Shown: positions 15,560 through 24,376 of the stretch, piece by piece | Layout of the letters: every line of letters starts with the position of its first letter | Position numbering within the stretch: the stretch's first letter is position 1 | Source of the DNA: Pseudomonadota bacterium | Lineage (GTDB): Bacteria; Pseudomonadota; Alphaproteobacteria; Sphingomonadales; Sphingomonadaceae | DNA: 64,000 bases | Direction: 5' to 3' | Assembly: GCA_023400405.1 (NCBI GenBank) | Contig: JAEXFD010000013.1 | Span: 62,001-126,000, forward strand | The notes under the pieces: generated by a model | Seen by the model: the letters and a program-made list of their open reading frames with translations, nothing else | Told to the model about the DNA's origin: nothing | Database searches by the model: none | Program-made: the position numbers and the translations under genes

Positions 15560-16734
15560 GACGCCCTCCGCTGCCGACGACGCTCGATGCCGATGCGGGT
15601 GATGCGCACCACCGCCTGCTTCTTTGCCCCCAGCCGCAGCTCGGCGGCGTCGAACAGCCGATCGACCACATAGAAACGGCCGGACATGCGGTAGTTGACG
15701 AGCTGGACATCGCCCCCATCGCCGATGACGAACAGCGGCGGCACCTCACTGACGCCGACGCGCGCCGGAAACTCGACGAACGTCTGCCGCCCGTCGTCGA
15801 ACGCGCGCAGCGGCCGCCAGGCCGGCCTGTCGCCGGTCACGACATAACCGAAGTCGAGCCGCTCGACGGTCGGCCCCGAAGCGACCGGCTTCGCGGCTTC
15901 CGCCGACGCCTGCTGGCGGCGGATCGCGATCATCTCGTCCTGCGGATAGGTCCAGGACAAGGCGGCCATGGCGATGGCCGGCGTGCTGTCGAGCTGCAGA
16001 TGATAGGCGCGCCGGTCGGTGGTTATGACGGGATCGACCAGGATGTCGGCGATATTCTGGACGTCGCGGACCTCGTCGGCGCCGCGTCGGACCTCGAGCA
16101 GCGGATTGTAGCGCGCCGAGCGTACATCGGTCGGATTGAAGAGCAGGCAATGCGAAAAGCGCGACCGCCAGCCGGCGGTCAGTTGCCAGTTCTCGCCCTT
16201 GATGTCGTGGACGACCGTGGAGCCGGTCCAGCCGAGCAGCGTCGGCACGACGAGGCCGACGCCCTTTCCCGAGCGCGTCGGGGCGAAGGCCATGACGTGC
16301 TCAGGTCCGTCATGGCGAAGATAGTGCGAAGCGGCGCGGCCGAGGAACACGCCCGCGTCCGCGCTCAAGCCGGCGGCGCGGATGTCGCGCGGGCCCGCCC
16401 AGCGCGCCGACCCGTAGGTCGTGACGTTGCGCTGCTGCCGGGCCCGCCAGACCGAACCGGCCACCGCGGCACCGCAGCCCAGCAGACCGCCCGCAGCGGC
16501 GATCGCGCCGGCCTCGTCAAAGACGACCGGGGCATAAGCATCGAAGTGAAACCACCAGGGGAAGATCGACCAAGGCGGATAGACCGGCGTAGTGCCGAGC
16601 CGGAACCATGGCGTGCCGAGCTCGGGCTGGTAGGCGAGCGACGCCGCCGCCCACTGGGTCGCGAACGAGATGCCCGCCATGACGATCGCGGCGACAACCA
16701 GCATCTGGCCAAGGAGGAGCTTTGTCGGTGTCAT
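15556..16734 (-). CDS. In-frame traG'-'trbG fusion
   Basis: Residues 1-235 are the N-terminal part of the TraG/VirD4 coupling protein: two membrane helices (about 10-30, 75-95), the YGSARWA motif and Walker A APTRSGKGVG (151-160), ending at VQNIADILVDP. Residues 236-392 are the C-terminal half of TrbG/VirB9, from VITTDRRAYHLQL through FDYGYVV-like strands to the AELRLGAKKQAVVRI end. The join lies near 16030. All genes normally between traG and trbG (trbB, C, D, E, J, L, F) are absent, so a deletion fused the two in frame. The product lacks the TraG Walker B region and should not drive transfer. Confidence 0.9.
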   Translation of the reverse strand: MTPTKLLLGQMLVVAAIVMAGISFATQWAAASLAYQPELGTPWFRLGTTPVYPPWSIFPWWFHFDAYAPVVFDEAGAIAAAGGLLGCGAAVAGSVWRARQQRNVTTYGSARWAGPRDIRAAGLSADAGVFLGRAASHYLRHDGPEHVMAFAPTRSGKGVGLVVPTLLGWTGSTVVHDIKGENWQLTAGWRSRFSHCLLFNPTDVRSARYNPLLEVRRGADEVRDVQNIADILVDPVITTDRRAYHLQLDSTPAIAMAALSWTYPQDEMIAIRRQQASAEAAKPVASGPTVERLDFGYVVTGDRPAWRPLRAFDDGRQTFVEFPARVGVSEVPPLFVIGDGGDVQLVNYRMSGRFYVVDRLFDAAELRLGAKKQAVVRITRIGIERRRQRRAS

Positions 16735-16984
16735 GCGGGCCTCTGCCCGCGCGACTCAATGTCCGGGGCTCGGCCTCAAGACTCGCTCGATTTTCAAACC
16801 GGCATCAGCTCCTCGCTGGTGACTCAAGGTGCCTCGCTGGTGCCATTGCGACCCTGTCTGCAACTGGGCCGGGAGCGGAATGGCCGCTTGGAGGGCCACG
16901 GTCCACAGAAGCCGCCATGGATTGGACGACAATGCGATCGTCATTTGGCAGCCGGAAGCCCTTTGGCGCGCTGTCGGAGGCAGT

Positions 16985-17743
16985 CTAGTCGAGGCCAGTC
17001 TTGCCCGGAGCCCAATAGGCTCGGGTCGCGATCCGCCGCGACGGCACCTCAAGAGCCTTCAGCGCTCGGCGTAGGCGCTGAATGCTTCCGGCTCTGCCAG
17101 TAAATACGAAGGTCGCGCCGGCGTCCGCGAGAGCTGGCAGGGCGGATTCTAAGTCGGGCATATGCAGATCCTCCGCCTCCCGACCGACGAGCGTACAATT
17201 TTTGAGATTGAGTTGCGCCGCCACCGACCGGCTGGCCTCGATATCGTCGACTTCCAGAACGGTCGTAACCGCCTCTCCTCCGCCGCCGTGCGCAAATGCA
17301 TAGGCAAGCCCGAGCGATGTCTCGTCCCCGAAAATCGCGAGTGGCGCGCCGGGCTGACCGACGTCGATCGACGCACGCGGACCGAAAATGTCGCAGCTCG
17401 AGCTGGGAGTCGCAGCGCGCAGCCAGTCGCTCCCCGGCCCCGCCCCATGCGCGTAGCCGAGGATGCAGGTGCGTCCATCGACAGCATTCCACGTCATGGG
17501 CGTATAGGTGCGCGTCACGAACGCCGATCCCATCGCGATCTGAATCTTCTGCCCCGGCGTCCAGGCGACGTCGCGAAGTGCCGATCCTTCGAGGGTTATC
17601 AGCCGGAATCGGTCGGCCAACGCTTCGTTGGCGGTCACCCTCGCGGGCTTCATGATCAAGCGGGTCAAGGCACGGCTGAGCCGGCCGGACGCCTTCGATG
17701 CGCGCGGAGCTGGCGCTTCCATCGCCGCCATCAGCCGACCCAC
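16985..17743 (-). CDS. Siderophore-interacting protein (FAD/NAD(P)H ferric reductase family)
   Basis: The 252-residue protein fits the SIP/ViuB family: FAD-binding barrel with RTYTPMTW (about 78-85), GPGSDWL and FGP segments, then an NAD(P)H-binding SIP domain (about 125-250) with FGDETSLGLAYAF, LVG and a C-terminal aromatic end. Such enzymes reduce ferric siderophores in the cytoplasm to release iron. It overlaps the upstream O-methyltransferase gene by 13 bp, so they are co-expressed. The operon is divergent from an AraC regulator. Confidence 0.88.
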   Translation of the reverse strand: MGRLMAAMEAPAPRASKASGRLSRALTRLIMKPARVTANEALADRFRLITLEGSALRDVAWTPGQKIQIAMGSAFVTRTYTPMTWNAVDGRTCILGYAHGAGPGSDWLRAATPSSSCDIFGPRASIDVGQPGAPLAIFGDETSLGLAYAFAHGGGGEAVTTVLEVDDIEASRSVAAQLNLKNCTLVGREAEDLHMPDLESALPALADAGATFVFTGRAGSIQRLRRALKALEVPSRRIATRAYWAPGKTGLD

Positions 17744-18426
17744 ACGCTGAAATCGTTGCCGCGCCCGGCGTCAATCGCCAGCGTCTGCGACAAATACCTG
17801 TTGGCGGGATCGCGGACATAGGCCTGATACTCGGGATCGAACGCATTCTCGCCGAGGATGATCGCGCCCGGGCGCAGGTGCGGCTCGACCAGCCTGAGCA
17901 CCGGCAGGTAGAGCGAGAAGGCGCCGTCGAGCAGCAGCAGGTCGATCTCGCCCTCGATATCGGCGAGCGTCTCGCGCGCGTCACCCTCCCGAACCTCGAC
18001 GAGGTCGGACAGCCCGGCGGCGTCGAGATGGTCGCCTGCCCGCGCGACCTTGCCGGGCTCGAACTCGCTGCCGATCAGCGTGCCGCCGCCATTGTCGCGC
18101 AATGCCGCGGCGAGATAGATCGTCGAAGTCCCCATCGACGTGCCGAATTCGACGATCCGGGAAGCCTTAGCGGCGCGCGCCATCGCGTAGAGGAACCGGC
18201 CGTACTCGGGCGAGACCGACAGGAAATGGTCGGCATAGCCCTGATAGACCGAGCGCAGGCCGGCTTTCTCGTCCTCCAGCAGCTTTGCCGCCCACTCCTC
18301 GGCACCCTGCCCGGAGGCCTCGATCTGCGCCATCACCTGTTCGAAATGCGCATGATCGGCGTCGTGCGCGGCCTGATGCAGCTCGGCGAGCAACGTCGCG
18401 ACGATATCGGTATCCAACGTGTTCAC
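17731..18426 (-). CDS. SAM-dependent O-methyltransferase (class I, family 3)
   Basis: From a GTG at 18426 with AAAGGG 8 bp upstream, the protein is 231 residues. It has the SAM-binding motif VEFGTSMGTSTIYLA (about 90-104), SEFEPGKV, and LLLLDGAF, typical of CCoAOMT/COMT-like methyltransferases. A longer frame to 18555 exists but would overlap the divergent AraC gene. The substrate is unknown; linkage to a siderophore-interacting protein hints at a catecholate or other small molecule. Confidence 0.8.
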   Translation of the reverse strand: MNTLDTDIVATLLAELHQAAHDADHAHFEQVMAQIEASGQGAEEWAAKLLEDEKAGLRSVYQGYADHFLSVSPEYGRFLYAMARAAKASRIVEFGTSMGTSTIYLAAALRDNGGGTLIGSEFEPGKVARAGDHLDAAGLSDLVEVREGDARETLADIEGEIDLLLLDGAFSLYLPVLRLVEPHLRPGAIILGENAFDPEYQAYVRDPANRYLSQTLAIDAGRGNDFSVWVG

Positions 18427-18548
18427 TGGTGACGCCCTTTCGGCTCGATTGATCTGCGCCGAACGATAGGCGCGCGCTCGAATGGCGTCATTGCGAAGCC
18501 TGGACATTTTGTTATTCATTCCTGCCACCCCAGAGCAAAAGGCGGAAC

Positions 18549-19379
18549 ATGCCAATCCTCACCGAACTCAGCGACGAAGCGGATTGGGTCGAGCCAGACG
18601 ACGTGCCGCGGGCGGTGGTCACCTACGGCTTCATCGCGAAGGATTTCGGCGGGCTCGAGCTCGACCTGCACCGGCATCGCAAGGCGCAGGTCGTGCTCGT
18701 GCAGAACGGCGCGCTGAGCTGTGAGGTCGAGGGCGGCCTGTGGATCGTCCCCCCGCGCAGCGCCGTGTGGATTCCGGGCGGCGCGCTGCATTCGATCAAG
18801 GTGAGCGGCACGCTCGAAGGCTATGGCGCGTTCGTCGATCCCGAATTCAGCGCCGGCCTGCCGACGCGCTGCTGCGCGGTATCGGTGACGCCGCTGCTGC
18901 GCGAACTGCTCACCCGCGCCGCGCATCTGCCGATCCTGTACGAAGAAAGCGGCGTGAATGCGCGGCTGATCGCGGTGCTGCTCGACGAGCTTGCCGCGGC
19001 GGAGGTCGAGCACCTGCACCTGCCGATGCCCAGCGACACCCGGCTCCGCCGGATCGTCGAGGAGATGATCGCCGCGCCCGCCGATCGCGGCACGCTCGAT
19101 CTCTGGGCGAAGCGCGGCGGGCTCAGCGAACGGACCCTGGCGCGCGTCATCCGTCGCGAAACGGGGATGAGCTTCGGCCGCTGGCGACAGCAGCTGAGCA
19201 TCATGCTCGCGGTCAAATGGCTTGCCGGCGGTGCCTCGATTCAGCAGGTCGCGGACGACCTTGGCTATGAAAGCGTGCCAAGTTTCGTCACGATGTTCCG
19301 CAAGGCGCTGGGGACCTCACCGGGCCGTTACATGGCCGAACGCCACGCAGGCGCAAATCCTCGGCGTCTCGATGACTAA
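18549..19379 (+). CDS. AraC-family regulator with cupin sensor domain
   Basis: The 276-residue protein has an N-terminal cupin (about 25-120; LHRHRKAQVVLVQNG, PPRSAVWIPGGALHS) and two C-terminal AraC helix-turn-helix motifs (about 160-265; LSERTLARVIRRETGMSFGRWRQQ and QQVADDLGYESVPSFVTMFRKALGTSPGRY). It is divergent from the O-methyltransferase/siderophore-interacting protein operon and is its likely regulator. Confidence 0.92.
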   Translation: MPILTELSDEADWVEPDDVPRAVVTYGFIAKDFGGLELDLHRHRKAQVVLVQNGALSCEVEGGLWIVPPRSAVWIPGGALHSIKVSGTLEGYGAFVDPEFSAGLPTRCCAVSVTPLLRELLTRAAHLPILYEESGVNARLIAVLLDELAAAEVEHLHLPMPSDTRLRRIVEEMIAAPADRGTLDLWAKRGGLSERTLARVIRRETGMSFGRWRQQLSIMLAVKWLAGGASIQQVADDLGYESVPSFVTMFRKALGTSPGRYMAERHAGANPRRLDD

Positions 19380-19587
19380 CGCGCACTGCCGCTCGACAGC
19401 GACCGCTTTGGAGATCCGCTGACGCGCGACCGAACGGCTGAAATCGGGGCGCAGTGCGGATCGGCCGCTTTCGCTAGCAGCAGACCTTCGCCTTGTGGGC
19501 CGCCAGCAGTCAGTCCGCTTGTGGCTGGAAAAGCAGGATAGCTGCTACGTGGCGCTGATCCGCATCGACGCCCGCGCGCGCCTGCGG

Positions 19588-20232
19588 TCAGGTGAGTCCC
19601 CGTCTGCGAGCCTCCAGCGCCGCTTCAGCCCGCGAACTGATCTCGAGTTTGCGATAGATCGCCTTCACATGGGTAGTAACGGTTTGCTGGCTGATCCGCA
19701 GCACCTCGGCCACTTCTGTCGATCTCAGGCCGCGGCCGATGAGGCGCAGTACCTGGGTTTCTCGTGGAGACAGCGCCGCAATGCTCGGCGGCTCCTCTCG
19801 GAAGTGCAGGAGCAGGCGACGTGCGATGGCCGGGGAAATTGCCACCTCGCCATGCTCGATCGCGGCGAGCCTGCGTGCAATCTCGCTGCCGTCACGATCT
19901 TTCAGCAGATAGCCTTGCGCCCCCGCCGCAAGCGCCTGCATCAGCCACTGATCGTCTTCGTAGATTGTCGTGACGATAGCGATAGCGGTCGGGTCCTCGC
20001 GGACGATCTCCTCGATCAGGCGGGTGCCGTCCCCATCCGGAAGCCCAAGGTCAATCAGCGCAAGCAGCGGCTCGCCGAGCCGACGTTCGTTGCGCAGCCA
20101 AGCACGCGCGGCGGCCAGGTCCGCGGCGCCGTAGGCCGCCGCGCCGAATATCTGGCGCACATTGCCAATCAGCCAATCACGCGTCTCGGCGATATCCTCC
20201 ACGACAAGGTACTGGCGCGTCGGTAATTTCAT
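19588..20232 (-). CDS. NarL/LuxR-type response regulator
   Basis: The 214-residue protein has a receiver (Glu12/Asp13, phospho-acceptor Asp61 in IDLGLPDGDG, a KD at about 115) and a C-terminal LuxR HTH (about 150-210, LSPRETQVLRLIGRGL and QQTVTTHVKAIYRKLEI). Its start overlaps the stop of the upstream sensor kinase by ATGA, so the two are a pair. It probably controls nearby secreted-protein genes that share a motif (see 23661 and 24181), which is an inference. Confidence 0.92.
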   Translation of the reverse strand: MKLPTRQYLVVEDIAETRDWLIGNVRQIFGAAAYGAADLAAARAWLRNERRLGEPLLALIDLGLPDGDGTRLIEEIVREDPTAIAIVTTIYEDDQWLMQALAAGAQGYLLKDRDGSEIARRLAAIEHGEVAISPAIARRLLLHFREEPPSIAALSPRETQVLRLIGRGLRSTEVAEVLRISQQTVTTHVKAIYRKLEISSRAEAALEARRRGLT

Positions 20233-22439
20233 GCAATTGACGGTATCTGCGCGCCGACATGGGGGCTATCCCCCACATTGGGGAGTGGCAGGACCAGAGT
20301 AACCGTCAATCCGCTCGCATCCGACTTCAGGTCGAAGGTTCCCCCCAGCTCGCTCGCCCGGCGATGCATATTTTTCAGGCCCTGTCCTCGGCACGCAGAT
20401 TGTGCGTCGATCCCGCGGCCATTGTCGCTGATTGTCACGCGCAGCGCGACGTCTTCGATGTCCACAACAACCATCGCCGCGTTGGCTTGTGCGTGACGCA
20501 CGATATTGCTCATGCTTTCCCGAATGATCGAGATCAGATGACGGTAGGTCGTATAGCCGAGAGATCGCCGATCTTCGCACGCCGAGGTGATCGGCCATGT
20601 CAAAGAAATTCCCGCCACCTCGAGCCTGGTCTGCGATTCATATCGGAGATCGGCCAGCAGTGCATCGAGCGCACATGGAGCACCGGCTAATCCGCTAACG
20701 ATCGTGCGGATATCCGCAATCGCATCGCGCACGTCGTCGCTCATCGTCTCGCGATCACGGCGGTGAAGACTGGTCATCAGCCGCGAACTGACGTCGTCGT
20801 GCAGGTCGCGCGCGATGCGCTCGCGCTCCTCGGCTGCGCCGCGGACATAGCTGTCCCGCGCCTCGATAAGGCTGCCAACCAGGCTGGCGAACTGTTCGGC
20901 CGCACGCAGATCGTCCGCGTTGAAGATGCGCGTACCCCTGCCGGCATAATGGAGCAGGAGCGGCGTTACCCCGCTCACCGCCGGAAGATACAGCGACTTG
21001 CCGTCTTCAAGCACGGTCGGAGTTTCGCCGGCGCGTTCGACGACTTCTACGTCGAGCGGCTCGAACAGCGCGCTGATGGCCGCATGCCAACGCAATTGCA
21101 AAGACTCGCTGTTACCGGCGAAGGCAAGGTCGCTGGCGAGCTGAAGCAGCCGACTCGTCTTAGCCTCTCGGGCGCGGGCTCGCCTGCGAAGTATCCACTC
21201 CCGCAAGGGAACATAGGCTAGCGCGAACACCATTGCGGCAGCGGCAATGGCAACGTCAGGCTCGCTGGTGACCGTAGCCAGGAGCAATACGTCCGTGAGG
21301 AGGAAGACGAGCATCGCCCCCGCCGACAAAAGGATGCCGAGCGCCCAGCCTCCCAGCGCGAACGCGCTCGTCCGGCGCACCGCGACCCCTAGGCCTAGGT
21401 AGATGAGCAGCAGCAGCGGGGTCGCCATATCGGGCCCTACCGTGGTCGGCCCACCGGCAAACTGGGGCGCTATCGCAAACACGCAATAGAGCGCAGTCGC
21501 GATGCCAGTACCCGAAGCGATCGGCAGTAGCGCGGCTCTGCTCACCGGGTCTCGGCGTGCACCCCAGCATTGCGCAGCGATCGTTCCGATCACGAGCGCA
21601 CATAAGGCCACTATGGTTATGATACCGAGCCCGATGGCGTCGGGAATAACGTCCAGAAGGACGACTGAAGCCGGTATCAGAGCGACAATGCCTGCTACGC
21701 ACACCGCACGTTCGCTGACCAGCGGCACCGGAAATCGAGCGAAGATCGCCGCCAGCGCTCCTGCAAACAAAAACGCGCTCGCATAATTGACTGCGACCAT
21801 GAGTCGATCGGCGGTTCCGGACAGCGACAGCCCGGTTGAGGCCAGCCACGACAGCGTCACGCAGCCAACAAAAAGCGCTACGCCACTGAGGGCGAACATG
21901 CGCGGGGCCCAATCGAGCGGGCGCAACGCCCATACCCAAAGTCCCGCGAGCAGAGCGAGGGCTCCCGACGCTAATGGCAGCCAAAAATACAACCCCAGGC
22001 TACCCAGCGTACGAGCACGGGTCTCGAGCGCGAGGTGTTCGTTCCCGGCGCTTGCCCAGACGGGTCCATCGGACAACGCCGCCGCCACCCAATCACGGGC
22101 CCGCTGATACTCGCGGTTCTCTGCCGGATCTCCGCGAGGCTCGGCGATGTTGGGCGTCATGTCTGCCGTGAGCACCGCACCTGCCGCGCCGCCCGCACGT
22201 GCAAACTCGATCCGCGTGTGGGGGGACACCACAAGGGTCCGGGATGCATCCGAAAGGCGAATGCGGCCGTCAGTCTCCGGGGTCGCCACAAGCGAAACCG
22301 TAGGTACCCGCAGGATGGCGATAACCGCACCGCCAACCACAAGCGCGATGCCAAGCGCAATCAGCGGCAACAGCAGCGTAGGTCGATGCTGGAACGCGGA
22401 GCGTCGTTTCGCGTAGCTGCCGTTTTGCCGCTCGATCAT
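20229..22439 (-). CDS. Membrane sensor histidine kinase (NarX/DegS-like, HisKA_3)
   Basis: The 736-residue kinase has a first membrane helix (about 24-45), a periplasmic section (about 50-145), then seven hydrophobic helices (about 150-410), resembling 7TM-type sensors. A cytoplasmic region leads to the HisKA_3 box with ERERIARDLHDDVSSRL (His near 545) and an HATPase_c domain (ISDNGRGIDAQS, GQGLKNMHRRA). HisKA_3 kinases pair with NarL-type regulators, as here. The signal is unknown. Confidence 0.92.
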   Translation of the reverse strand: MIERQNGSYAKRRSAFQHRPTLLLPLIALGIALVVGGAVIAILRVPTVSLVATPETDGRIRLSDASRTLVVSPHTRIEFARAGGAAGAVLTADMTPNIAEPRGDPAENREYQRARDWVAAALSDGPVWASAGNEHLALETRARTLGSLGLYFWLPLASGALALLAGLWVWALRPLDWAPRMFALSGVALFVGCVTLSWLASTGLSLSGTADRLMVAVNYASAFLFAGALAAIFARFPVPLVSERAVCVAGIVALIPASVVLLDVIPDAIGLGIITIVALCALVIGTIAAQCWGARRDPVSRAALLPIASGTGIATALYCVFAIAPQFAGGPTTVGPDMATPLLLLIYLGLGVAVRRTSAFALGGWALGILLSAGAMLVFLLTDVLLLATVTSEPDVAIAAAAMVFALAYVPLREWILRRRARAREAKTSRLLQLASDLAFAGNSESLQLRWHAAISALFEPLDVEVVERAGETPTVLEDGKSLYLPAVSGVTPLLLHYAGRGTRIFNADDLRAAEQFASLVGSLIEARDSYVRGAAEERERIARDLHDDVSSRLMTSLHRRDRETMSDDVRDAIADIRTIVSGLAGAPCALDALLADLRYESQTRLEVAGISLTWPITSACEDRRSLGYTTYRHLISIIRESMSNIVRHAQANAAMVVVDIEDVALRVTISDNGRGIDAQSACRGQGLKNMHRRASELGGTFDLKSDASGLTVTLVLPLPNVGDSPHVGAQIPSIA

Positions 22440-22576
22440 CCCGGTCCCCCGCCCGGCACATCGCTATCGGCGCCGGCGCCGGCTGTCGATCCTGCTTTGC
22501 CACGCTGAACCGATAATGCTCGAAGTCGCGGTAAGACGACCATTTTGCGAAGCTAGCGCCGACCTACGCGCAGCGG

Positions 22577-23071
22577 CTACCTGCGAACTTCGCAGGCCTT
22601 CAAGGCGTTGAGGACCGTCCCAATCTCGCCGAGCTCCACGGCCTCGATTTTTCGGTCATCATAGGTAAAGGCGACGGCCGTCGATCGCGAGAGCTCCTCG
22701 AACAATCGGTCGGACTCCATGCTTGCCATAGCGCCGACAAAGTCGGATTTGTTGATCGCCGTGAACGACACCTGGCCGAGACTGTCGACCGACTTGCCGT
22801 TCTGCAACAGGACCATTCCGAACCGGTATTCCTTCGCATCCTCGAAGGTTCTAAGCGCCTGCGAGCGGAGGTGGAGAACCGCCAAGCTCCTGCGTGCCTC
22901 GTACGCGATGGCCAGCGTCGAGGTCTGATATTGCGCGATGGCCCGGCAATAATCCGAGTATCGGTACACGCCCCAATTCTGAAACTCCCTGTACAGAACC
23001 GGTTCGTCCTGCGCATGCGCTGCGGTCGCAAGCAATAGCGCCGCGGCCGCAGCTGTAGACACTCTTCTCAT
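22577..23071 (-). CDS. Secreted protein of unknown function
   Basis: The ATG at 23071 gives a 164-residue protein with a signal peptide (1-19, ending AAHAQ). The mature part has about 145 residues, with QNWGVYRYSDYC early and CEVRR at the end, so one disulphide is possible. An upstream extension of the frame is not protein-like. It is the last of three small secreted-protein genes on this strand. Confidence 0.75.
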   Translation of the reverse strand: MRRVSTAAAAALLLATAAHAQDEPVLYREFQNWGVYRYSDYCRAIAQYQTSTLAIAYEARRSLAVLHLRSQALRTFEDAKEYRFGMVLLQNGKSVDSLGQVSFTAINKSDFVGAMASMESDRLFEELSRSTAVAFTYDDRKIEAVELGEIGTVLNALKACEVRR

Positions 23072-23133
23072 TGTTGCATGCCTTGATCTTGAACCGCGCT
23101 CGTAGGTGGGTCGCCCCATCGCGGGTGAACAGC

Positions 23134-23607
23134 CTACTTGGCCATCTCCGTTTTGAGATTGTCGAATGCGACCGTGAACCATTCGAGCGTGTCGGTGAAG
23201 AGTTCCGGGCTCATGCCGCCGACATCGAGGTTGAGGTCGTACTGAAGTGTCGGATCTCCGTCGGAATCCAGGAAGGCCCTGCCGAAGCGGTGCTGCGCGT
23301 TCCACTTGTTGACGGAGCTCAGATCAATCGTCTTCGCCGCCTTCGTAGCGGCATAGAAGGAAACGGATTTGCAACCCACGTTGTTCTTGCAGCCGAAGAA
23401 CAGCACCATCATCTTATAGCCTTGCGCATCGATCATCAGTAGCGGATCGCCAGTGCCGTCTTTCTTCATCTCCGGCTTGTAGCCGCCGCTCTGCAATACA
23501 GCCTGTACGGTTGCGGGGTTGTTTGCCTCGACCTTTTGCGCGGCGGCCGGTGTAGCGCCCAGCATGGCCAAGGCCCCCCCGAGGATCACCAAACCTGATT
23601 TGTACAC
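23134..23607 (-). CDS. YbjN-family secreted protein
   Basis: The 157-residue protein has a signal peptide (1-23, ATPAAAQ) and a YbjN-type domain (ATVQAVLQSGGYKPEM, then DPLLMIDAQGYKMMVLFFGC, then WNAQHRFGRAFLDSDGDPTLQYDLNLD). YbjN proteins are small alpha/beta proteins of uncertain function. Two Cys (in FFGCKNNVGCK) could pair. A palindrome-like motif lies 54-75 bp before the start. Confidence 0.8.
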   Translation of the reverse strand: MYKSGLVILGGALAMLGATPAAAQKVEANNPATVQAVLQSGGYKPEMKKDGTGDPLLMIDAQGYKMMVLFFGCKNNVGCKSVSFYAATKAAKTIDLSSVNKWNAQHRFGRAFLDSDGDPTLQYDLNLDVGGMSPELFTDTLEWFTVAFDNLKTEMAK

Positions 23608-23660
23608 GATGCCCTCCTTGGATGTTGTGAGGACGTGACTTACCTGATCTGGAAGCGCAG

Positions 23661-23682
23661 CCTATCCCCTGTTCAGGGTAGG
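23661..23682. promoter_or_regulatory. CCCTGTTCAGGG-type motif upstream of the YbjN gene
   Basis: An imperfect dyad centred on CCCCTGTTCAGGGT lies 54 bp before the YbjN-type start. A close copy (CCCTGTTCAAGGG core at 24181) lies before the next secreted-protein gene. Recurrence before two neighbours suggests an operator; the bound factor is not known. Confidence 0.4.
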
Positions 23683-23691
23683 CTGCCCCGA

Positions 23692-24108
23692 TCAGCGCTT
23701 GCACTGCTGGTCAACCGCGATCTGCAGCATATCGGCGATATTCCTTGCGATCGGCTCGGCCCGGGGAGCTTCGGGGACGGGCGTGGCCTTGCGCAGATTC
23801 ACGATCACCCGCTTGGCGTCGCTGCACTGCATTTTATTCCCATAAGCCCGGTTGTCCTTGAGGGTGGTGCAGACCTGGATCAGGGTTTGCGCCCAGTACG
23901 GGAACTGGAAACCCTGCCCGATCACGGTCCCGGTGACGCCAGTACAGGCCTCCTTGATCTGCGGCTTGAAATTCTCCTCCCCGCTCTGAATTGCCGCTTC
24001 GATCCGTTCGGCACGCTCGACCCACTTGGCCCAACCGGCGGCCTTATCCCCGGCGAGCGCGGGAGTGGTCACGAACATCAGCAAGATGGCAGCGGGGTGC
24101 AGGCGCAT
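23692..24108 (-). CDS. Secreted protein of unknown function
   Basis: The 138-residue protein has a signal peptide (1-19, TTPALA) and four Cys in the mature part (CTGV, VCTT, QCSD, QQCKR), which could form two disulphides. No domain is recognised. It is upstream of the YbjN-type gene with an 84-bp gap holding the shared dyad, so each may have its own promoter. Confidence 0.7.
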   Translation of the reverse strand: MRLHPAAILLMFVTTPALAGDKAAGWAKWVERAERIEAAIQSGEENFKPQIKEACTGVTGTVIGQGFQFPYWAQTLIQVCTTLKDNRAYGNKMQCSDAKRVIVNLRKATPVPEAPRAEPIARNIADMLQIAVDQQCKR

Positions 24109-24180
24109 AGCGTTCCTCGTTACGAACTGCCGGCTGATTCCGGCGCCGAGGACTAGCTAACGCAAGCCACATCAAGAGAG

Positions 24181-24200
24181 CATACCCTGTTCAAGGGAGG
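24181..24200. promoter_or_regulatory. Second copy of the CCCTGTTCA motif
   Basis: CATACCCTGTTCAAGGGAGG, 73 bp before the start of the secreted-protein gene ending at 23692, shares the core CCCTGTTCA(A)GGG with the site at 23661. Confidence 0.4.
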
Positions 24201-24376
24201 TTCGCTGTTGCGCTCACGGCTTCGCCCCCCCGGGTGAAGGTCGCCAAGTTGTCATAATGTGGGCTGCTCGCGTCGACTTTTCTCCTAGACCACCCGACAC
24301 TTGAACGGCCGCTTTCGCGACCGTGCAAGATAAGCCTGAACGGCTGATGCTAGGGCGCGAAGCCGCCACTGCTTCA

